From the NCBI RefSeq assembly GCF_019052805.1, contig NZ_JAHQRJ010000001.1, positions 1 through 64,000 on the forward strand: DNA of 64,000 nt. The letters are read 5' to 3'. The notes under the pieces were generated by a model, which saw only the letters and a list, made by a program, of their open reading frames with translations, did no database searches and was not told the DNA's origin. The DNA comes from Noviherbaspirillum sp. L7-7A. GTDB taxonomy: Bacteria > Pseudomonadota > Gammaproteobacteria > Burkholderiales > Burkholderiaceae_D. The stretch's first letter is position 1. Each line of letters begins with the position of its first letter. The position numbers and the translations under genes were made by a program. Below, piece by piece: positions 58,376 through 64,000 of this stretch.

Positions 58376-59572
58376 ATGTCCCAGCATTTTGATGTCGCGG
58401 TGATCGGCGCCGGCGCGGCCGGCATGATGTGCGCCAGCGTCGCCGGCCAGCGCGGCAAGCGGGTGGTGCTGATCGACCACGCGACCCGCCTGGCCGAAAA
58501 AATCCGCATCTCCGGCGGCGGCCGCTGCAATTTCACCAATATCGACGCCGGCCCGCAGAATTTCCTGTCGGAGAATCCGCATTTCTGCCGCAGCGCCCTG
58601 TCGCGCTACACGCCGCAGGATTTCCTTGGCCTGATGAAGCGCCACGGCATTGCCTGGCATGAGAAGCACAAGGGCCAGCTGTTCTGCGACCGTTCCGCCG
58701 AGGACATCATCGCCATGCTCAAGGCCGAGTGCGACGCCGGCGGCGTGGCATGGCGCATGCCGACCAGGGTGCAGTCGCTGCGCAGGGAAGGCGAGGACTT
58801 CATCGTCGCCACCGAGGGCGGCGAGCTGCGCGCCGGGTCTGTGGTGATCGCCACCGGCGGCCTGTCGATTCCGAAGATCGGCGCCACCGACTTTGCATTC
58901 CGGATCGCGCGCCAGTTCGACATTCCCCTGGTCGAGCCGCGCCCGGCGCTGGTGCCGCTGACCTTCGACCTGGCGGCCTGGCAGCCTTTCGTGCCGCTGG
59001 CCGGCATCGCACTGCCGGTCGATATCGAAACCGGCGCGAAGAAAACCCGCATGCAGTTCCAGGAAGACCTGCTGTTTACCCATCGCGGCCTGTCCGGCCC
59101 CGCAGTGCTGCAGATTTCCAGTTTCTGGAAGGATGCGGCAAGCCTGTCGCTGAACCTGCTGCCGGAAGTCGACGTCGGCGAGGAACTGCTGCGCGACAAG
59201 GGCGCCATCCGCAAGAACCTGGTGAACCATCTGTCTCAGTGGCTGCCGTCGCGGCTGGCCGAAGGCCTGCTGACGGCGAACGGCTTCGATCCCGCCGCCC
59301 GACCGGCCGACATGCCGGACAAGCAGCTGCGCCGGCTGGGCGACACCCTGAACCGCTGGACCATCACGCCCGACGGCTCGGAAGGCTACCGCAAGGCCGA
59401 GGTCACCCGCGGCGGCGTCGATACCCGCGCGCTGTCGCAGCAGAGCATGATGGTCAATGCGGTGCCCGGCCTGTATTTCGTCGGCGAGGCGGTCGATGTC
59501 ACCGGCTGGCTGGGCGGATACAACTTCCAGTGGGCATGGGCCTCCGGCGTCGCCGCCGGAAAAGCAATTTAA
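58376..59572 (+). CDS. HI0933/BaiN-like flavoprotein oxidoreductase
   Basis: This 398-aa FAD protein begins [20 protein letters not shown], the dinucleotide-binding site, and continues with [14 protein letters not shown] (near 39-52), the family signature, and ends [17 protein letters not shown]. The HI0933 family reduces unknown substrates; BaiN acts on bile acids in gut bacteria, which is unlikely here. A TACAAT box lies 28 bp before the ATG (58343-58348). Confidence 0.88.
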   Translation: MSQHFDVAVIGAGAAGMMCASVAGQRGKRVVLIDHATRLAEKIRISGGGRCNFTNIDAGPQNFLSENPHFCRSALSRYTPQDFLGLMKRHGIAWHEKHKGQLFCDRSAEDIIAMLKAECDAGGVAWRMPTRVQSLRREGEDFIVATEGGELRAGSVVIATGGLSIPKIGATDFAFRIARQFDIPLVEPRPALVPLTFDLAAWQPFVPLAGIALPVDIETGAKKTRMQFQEDLLFTHRGLSGPAVLQISSFWKDAASLSLNLLPEVDVGEELLRDKGAIRKNLVNHLSQWLPSRLAEGLLTANGFDPAARPADMPDKQLRRLGDTLNRWTITPDGSEGYRKAEVTRGGVDTRALSQQSMMVNAVPGLYFVGEAVDVTGWLGGYNFQWAWASGVAAGKAI

Positions 59573-59586
59573 ATCGCACAAACACC

Positions 59587-59615
59587 TTTCTTTTGAAAAA
59601 AAGGGCTGTTATACT
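59587..59615 (+). promoter_or_regulatory. Extended -10 promoter of rpsU
   Basis: TATACT at 59610-59615 is preceded by TG-T, forming an extended -10 box. A weak TTTCTT at 59587-59592 is 17 bp upstream. The start would be near 59622, 30 nt before rpsU. Confidence 0.6.
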
Positions 59616-59651
59616 CGCCGTCTTCCCATTCCAAACCTTTGGTTTTTGTAC

Positions 59652-59864
59652 ATGACCACTATTCGCCTTAAAGAAAACGAGCCGTTCGAAGTCGCTATGC
59701 GTCGCTTCAAGCGCACCATTGAGAAAACCGGCCTGTTGACCGAATTGCGGGCGCGCGAGTTTTATGAGAAGCCGACCGCTGAGCGCAAGCGCAAGCTCGC
59801 GGCTGCCGTGAAGCGCCACTACAAGCGCATCCGCAGCCAGCAATTGCCGAAAAAACTGTACTGA
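59652..59864 (+). CDS. rpsU: 30S ribosomal protein S21
   Basis: This 70-aa basic protein begins [20 protein letters not shown] and ends [17 protein letters not shown], matching bS21. S21 helps mRNA pairing with 16S. The ATG follows an extended -10 promoter and precedes yqeY, dnaG and rpoD, the classic macromolecular synthesis operon. Confidence 0.97.
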   Translation: MTTIRLKENEPFEVAMRRFKRTIEKTGLLTELRAREFYEKPTAERKRKLAAAVKRHYKRIRSQQLPKKLY

Positions 59865-59896
59865 TTACCCGCCGCACACGTTGCGGTTGAGGTGGC

Positions 59897-59927
59897 AACC
59901 CGCTCCGGAAAGTCCGCAGCGGGTTTT
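59897..59927 (+). terminator. Partial terminator between rpsU and yqeY
   Basis: ACCCGCT / AGCGGGT around a 13-nt loop followed by TTTT. In E. coli a similar structure between rpsU and dnaG lowers read-through, and this one probably does the same. Confidence 0.7.
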
Positions 59928-59970
59928 GGCATTTATTGATCCGCCTGCCGGATCGTTGAAAAGGATCATC

Positions 59971-60420
59971 ATGGGCCTGAAGGAAAAAATCACCGAGGAC
60001 ATGAAGGCGGCCATGCGCGCCAAGGATGCCCAGCGTCTTGGCGCCATCCGCCTGCTGACCGCCGCCATCAAGCAGAAGGAAGTCGATGAGCGCATCGAGC
60101 TCGACGACGCCCAGGTGCAGGCCATCATCGACAAGATGATCAAGCAGCGCCGCGACTCCATCAGCCAGTTCGAAGCCGGCGGCCGCCAGGACCTGGCCGA
60201 TGCCGAGAAGAGCGAGCTGACGGTGCTGTCGGCCTACATGCCGGCTGCCTTGTCGGAAGAGGAAGTCCAGTCCGAGGTTGCCGCGGCAGTGGCGTCCACC
60301 GGCGCCGCCGGCCCGCAGGACATGGGCAAGGTGATGGCCGTGCTCAAGCCGAAACTGGCCGGACGCGCCGACATGACAGCCGTCTCCGCGCTGGTGAAAT
60401 CGGCTCTTGCCAAGCGCTGA
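59971..60420 (+). CDS. yqeY: GatB/YqeY domain protein
   Basis: This 149-aa helical protein begins MGLKEKITEDMKAAMRAKD and carries the tRNA-binding GatB/YqeY domain (KSELTVLSAYMPAALSEEEV near 71-90; MGKVMAVLKPKLAGRADM near 112-129). AAAGGA precedes the ATG. It lies between rpsU and dnaG, a common Burkholderiales insertion in this operon. Its role is unknown; family members relate to tRNA amidation. Confidence 0.93.
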   Translation: MGLKEKITEDMKAAMRAKDAQRLGAIRLLTAAIKQKEVDERIELDDAQVQAIIDKMIKQRRDSISQFEAGGRQDLADAEKSELTVLSAYMPAALSEEEVQSEVAAAVASTGAAGPQDMGKVMAVLKPKLAGRADMTAVSALVKSALAKR

Positions 60421-60450
60421 TACCGGCCGGCCTGCGGCTCTGACGCCGTC

Positions 60451-62256
60451 GTGATTCCGCAATCCTTCATCCAGGACCTGCTCGCCCGCGTCGACATCGT
60501 CGACGTGGTGGGCCGCTTCGTCCAGCTGAAGAAGGGCGGGGCCAACTACATGGGCCTGTGCCCATTCCATAACGAAAAATCCCCGAGCTTCACCGTCAGT
60601 CCGACCAAGCAGTTCTATCACTGCTTCGGTTGCGGCGCCCATGGCACCTCGATCGGCTTCCTGATGGAATATTCCGGCCTCGGCTATGTCGAGGCGATCA
60701 AGGAGCTGGCCCAGAACGCCGGCATGACGGTGCCGGAAGACGAAAGCCGGGTGCCATCGGCCAGGCGCGCCGAGGCCCAGGCGAAAAGCCTTGCGCTGTC
60801 CGAGGCCATGTCGCGCGCGTCCGACTTCTACCGCCAGCAGCTGCGCACTGCGCCGCAGGCCATTGCCTATCTGCAGAAACGCGGCCTGACCGGCGAGATC
60901 GCGGCGCGCTTTGCGATGGGCTATGCGCCCGCCGGCTGGGACAGCCTGCGCGCCGCGTTTCCCGACTATGCCGATCCGGCCCTGGTGGAAGCCGGCCTGG
61001 TGATCGACCGTGCAGCGGAAGAGGGCGGCGCGCCGCACAAGCGCTACGACCGCTTTCGTGACCGCATCATGTTCCCCATTCGCAACACCAAGGGCCAGGT
61101 AATCGCTTTTGGCGGCCGTGTCATGGACACTGGTGAACCAAAATACTTGAATTCGCCCGAGACGCCCCTATTTCAGAAAGGCAGCGAGCTATACGGTTTG
61201 TTCGAGGCGCGGCAAGCGATCCGGGAAGCCGGGTATGTACTGGTCACTGAGGGATATATGGATGTTGTGGCACTAGCCCAGCTTGGATTTCCACAGGCAG
61301 TGGCGACCCTGGGTACTGCCTGTACACCGGTCCATGTGCAGAAACTGCTGCGTCAGACTGACCATGTCGTGTTCAGCTTCGACGGCGATGCCGCCGGCCG
61401 CCGTGCCGCCCGCCGCGCGCTGGATGCCTGCCTGGTCCACGCCGGTGACAGCAAGAGCATGCGCTTCCTGTTCCTGCCGGCCAGCCACGATCCGGACAGC
61501 TATGTCCGCGAACACGGCGCCGAGGCCTTCGAGGAACTGGTCCGCGAAGCAACGCCGCTATCGCAGTTCCTGCTCAGCGAAGTCAGCGCCGAAGGCGAAC
61601 TCCACACCGCCGAGGGCCGGGCCCGGGCGCAGTTTCATGCCAGGCCGATGCTGCAGGCAATGCCGCCGTCGTCCTTGCGCCTGCAACTGGTACGCAGCCT
61701 GGCCAACCTGACGCAGACCACGCCGGCCGAAATCGAGACGCTGTTTGAACTGAGCAAGCCGGTGGCTGTCGCGCCGCAACGCGCCGCGCCGCCCCGGGCC
61801 GGCAGTCGTTCGGCGCCTGAAGGTCTGGAAAAGAAGGTGATCCGCTTGCTGATTGCCCAGCCGGTGCTGGCCGCCGAGATCGACCAGGCGTCGCTGGAAG
61901 CGCTGGCCCAGGTCTCGCCCGACAGTGGCGAACTGCTGTCTCAGCTGATTGCCGAGGCGCGGGCGATGGGAGCGCAGGCCAATTTCGCCGGACTGGCAGA
62001 GCGGCTACGCGCCGCCGGCCCGGCGTTCGACGCTCTGATCAGCGTCATTGCCGCCGACACGGAATATGATGTCGAAAGCGCAAGGGCGGAACTGGCTGGT
62101 GCCGTACGGCAGACGCGCTTGAAGCTGTTGAACGCGGAAATGGAAAGGCTGGCAGCCGGCACCATGACGCCTGACTCGCATGCGCGTTACCGCCAGTTAA
62201 TGATGGAACGCGAGGAGTTGAAGCAGCAGGCGGCGGCCGAGGCAAAATTGCGCTGA
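60451..62256 (+). CDS. dnaG: DNA primase
   Basis: This 601-aa primase makes RNA primers for replication. The N-terminal CHC2 zinc site is CPFHNEKSPSFTVS with HCFGCGAHG (near 37-65), the catalytic TOPRIM motifs are LVTEGYMDVVALAQ (near 264-277) and VFSFDGDAAGRRAA, and a C-terminal DnaB-interacting helical part follows. It starts with GTG (MIPQSFIQDLLARVDIVDVVG). It is third in rpsU-yqeY-dnaG-rpoD. Confidence 0.97.
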   Translation: MIPQSFIQDLLARVDIVDVVGRFVQLKKGGANYMGLCPFHNEKSPSFTVSPTKQFYHCFGCGAHGTSIGFLMEYSGLGYVEAIKELAQNAGMTVPEDESRVPSARRAEAQAKSLALSEAMSRASDFYRQQLRTAPQAIAYLQKRGLTGEIAARFAMGYAPAGWDSLRAAFPDYADPALVEAGLVIDRAAEEGGAPHKRYDRFRDRIMFPIRNTKGQVIAFGGRVMDTGEPKYLNSPETPLFQKGSELYGLFEARQAIREAGYVLVTEGYMDVVALAQLGFPQAVATLGTACTPVHVQKLLRQTDHVVFSFDGDAAGRRAARRALDACLVHAGDSKSMRFLFLPASHDPDSYVREHGAEAFEELVREATPLSQFLLSEVSAEGELHTAEGRARAQFHARPMLQAMPPSSLRLQLVRSLANLTQTTPAEIETLFELSKPVAVAPQRAAPPRAGSRSAPEGLEKKVIRLLIAQPVLAAEIDQASLEALAQVSPDSGELLSQLIAEARAMGAQANFAGLAERLRAAGPAFDALISVIAADTEYDVESARAELAGAVRQTRLKLLNAEMERLAAGTMTPDSHARYRQLMMEREELKQQAAAEAKLR

Positions 62257-62438
62257 ATTGGCAATGTTGCTTGTGCGATAGTATGCTATGTTATTATTTA
62301 AAGCTTTTTATTCAAGATCTTAGGAGTGGTCGAGGTCCGGTTTCAGCAGTTCATGAAATACCATAGCGCTGCACTTTCGCGCGATACGCAATCAATCTGA
62401 TGTAGGGCGCAAGTCCGCAAACTGTTGGTTTTGATTCC

Positions 62439-64000
62439 ATGGCGAACGCAATGAAGAAACCCGTGAAACACCAGGCGGCCCCGGCAACCGAGGCCCAGAC
62501 AGCGCCGGCCACACCGGCGGACAAGGTCGGCGCGACTGCGCCGAAAGCGGTTTCCCGTGCAGCCACGGCGCCTTCCGCCAGCAAGTCATCTCCCGCAAAA
62601 CGAGCATCCACTCCCAGGCCTGAAACAGCGACGGCCAAGCCAGGCAAGGCAAGCCGGCAAGTGGAAAAATCTTCATCCAAAGCGGCCATAGAGCCGGCTT
62701 CTGCGCATTTGAAAGCTCCCGTGACAACCAAGAAAACCGAATCCAAAGCCGCCGGAAAGACCGCCAAGCTGGCAGCGCCTGTCGAGACCAGGCAAGAGAC
62801 ATCCGTATCCCCGGCCATGGGCACTGTCAGCCAGACCACCGACGCGGCAACGCTTGCCGCGATCGACACGTCCGGCTACGTGCTGCCTGGCGTGAAAGTG
62901 CCAGGCCGCCGTGGCCGCAAGCCCAAGGACTTCCAGCCGGAGAACGAGGAAGTCGCCGCGCTGAATGCCGTCGAACGCGCCGAACTGAAGGCGGCCGACA
63001 AGGCCAAGGCGCGCGACCGCAAGGCCAAGGAAAAGGCGTTGCTGAAAGACGCCTTCTCGTCCGACACCGAGGCCAGCGAAGAAGAACTCGAGCGCCGCCG
63101 GCAAAAGCTCAAGACGCTGATCAAGCTCGGCAAGGAGCGCGGTTTCCTGACCTATTCGGAAATCAACGACCATCTCCCGGAAAACATCGTCGACCCGGAA
63201 GCGATCGAAGGCATCATCGGCACCTTCAACGACATGGGCATCGCGGTCTACGAGCATGCGCCGGATGCGGAACAGCTGCTGCTGTCCGACAGCGTGGCGT
63301 CGGCCGCCAGCGACGACGACGCCGAAGCCGCCGCCGAGGCGGCGCTGTCAACCGTCGACTCCGACTTCGGCCGCACCACTGACCCGGTGCGCATGTACAT
63401 GCGCGAGATGGGCTCGGTCGAGTTGCTGACCCGGGAAGGCGAGATCGAGATCGCCAAGCGGATCGAAGACGGCCTGAAGGACATGATCCAGGCCATCTCC
63501 GCGTGCCCGACCACGATTTCCGAAATTCTCGCCGCCGCCGATCGCATCTCCAAGGACGAGATCAAGATCGACGAAATGGTGGATGGCCTGGTCGACGACA
63601 ACCAGGCCGAGGCGACGCCTGCGCCGGCTGTCGTTGCCGCTGACGCCGACGACGAAGACGAGGAAGAAGGCGACGAGGAAGAGGACGAGGAAGAGGAGGA
63701 AGCCAGCACTGCTGCTGGCGCCGCAGGCTTCTCGGCCGAGCAGCTCGAGCAGCTCAAGCGCGACGCGCTGGGCAAGTTTGGCGTGATTGCCGAGCAGTTC
63801 GACAACATGCGCAAGGCGTTCGAGAAGGAAGGCTACAACTCCAAGGCCTACGTCCGGGCGCAGGAAGCCATTTCCAATGAATTGCTGGGCATCCGCTTCA
63901 CCGCCAAGGTGGTCGAAAAGCTGTGCGACACCCTGCGCGGCCAGGTCGATGAAGTCCGGCACATCGAGAAGCAGATTCTGGATGTGGCAGTCAACAAGTG
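62439..64000 (+). CDS. rpoD: RNA polymerase sigma-70 factor RpoD (partial at window end)
   Basis: The frame is open from ATG 62439 through the window end, giving 520 residues with no stop. The first ~220 residues are Ala/Lys/Pro/Ser/Thr-rich and low complexity. Region 1.1 begins near 225 (LKTLIKLGKERGFLTYSEINDHLPE-like), region 1.2 near 314 (DPVRMYMREMGSVELLTREGE), and the acidic non-conserved region near 405-430 (DDEDEEEGDEEEDEE). Regions 2-4 lie beyond the window. The spacer from dnaG (182 bp) has a TATTAT box near 62292. Confidence 0.95.
   Translation, partial: MANAMKKPVKHQAAPATEAQTAPATPADKVGATAPKAVSRAATAPSASKSSPAKRASTPRPETATAKPGKASRQVEKSSSKAAIEPASAHLKAPVTTKKTESKAAGKTAKLAAPVETRQETSVSPAMGTVSQTTDAATLAAIDTSGYVLPGVKVPGRRGRKPKDFQPENEEVAALNAVERAELKAADKAKARDRKAKEKALLKDAFSSDTEASEEELERRRQKLKTLIKLGKERGFLTYSEINDHLPENIVDPEAIEGIIGTFNDMGIAVYEHAPDAEQLLLSDSVASAASDDDAEAAAEAALSTVDSDFGRTTDPVRMYMREMGSVELLTREGEIEIAKRIEDGLKDMIQAISACPTTISEILAAADRISKDEIKIDEMVDGLVDDNQAEATPAPAVVAADADDEDEEEGDEEEDEEEEEASTAAGAAGFSAEQLEQLKRDALGKFGVIAEQFDNMRKAFEKEGYNSKAYVRAQEAISNELLGIRFTAKVVEKLCDTLRGQVDEVRHIEKQILDVAVNK

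Overview
The window looks like a chromosomal segment of a GC-rich betaproteobacterium of the order Burkholderiales, most likely family Oxalobacteraceae (Herbaspirillum/Noviherbaspirillum/Massilia relatives). This rests on the 16S and 23S sequence, the rrn layout 16S-tRNA-Ile-tRNA-Ala-23S-5S, the PHB genes, and core gene orders such as hemF-nadD-rsfS-rlmH-maf-rng and rpsU-yqeY-dnaG-rpoD. The family assignment is from recalled signatures, not from a database search.

Layout. 1-5624: a complete rrn operon beginning in its leader, with two boxA elements, paired RNase III stems and a strong terminator. 5.9-18.8 kb: single genes and short transcripts (HD-GYP phosphodiesterase, VIT-type metal transporter, a 48-aa membrane peptide, an orphan GspJ-like pseudopilin, a Cys-rich flavoprotein, two methyltransferases, a lipoprotein, DUF599, serC, a twin-FPASDP protein, CsbD, YihY, a MobA-like transferase). 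19-21 kb: phbA-phbB of PHB synthesis. 21-27.9 kb: zinc peptidase, D-cysteine desulfhydrase/racemase pair, alkB, an S4 protein, transporters and a Tat-exported aldo/keto reductase. 28-30.6 kb: a YbfB-type MFS gene preceded by a 9-bp tandem repeat, then a decayed altronate-dehydratase remnant coupled to an intact KDG-kinase-like gene. 30.9-37.4 kb: msbA facing the housekeeping operon hemF-nadD-rsfS-rlmH-maf-rng. 37.5-39.1 kb: an AT-rich islet with one unusual gene. 39.2-45.9 kb: purD, yebC, a HerA-like ATPase, a DMT exporter, an SDR, a quinone oxidoreductase and a small membrane protein. 45.9-58.3 kb: nitrate assimilation, with a PP2C-Ser/Thr kinase fusion and narK on the minus strand and nirB-nirD-nasA on the plus strand, then an F-box/leucine-rich-repeat-like gene, ybiB and the siroheme gene cobA. 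58.4-64 kb: a BaiN-like flavoprotein and the macromolecular synthesis operon rpsU-yqeY-dnaG-rpoD, with rpoD cut by the window end.

How it works together. NarK imports nitrate, NasA reduces it to nitrite, NirBD reduces nitrite to ammonium, and CobA makes the siroheme precursor NirB needs. Two divergent sigma-54-type promoters and an NtrC-like dyad lie between narK and nirB, which fits nitrogen control. The most unusual items are the eukaryote-like F-box protein with a basic NLS-like patch inside the nitrate region, the low-GC ankyrin-like gene between hemF and purD, the histone-like tail on RsfS, and the broken hexuronate locus. There is no CRISPR array, intact insertion sequence or prophage.
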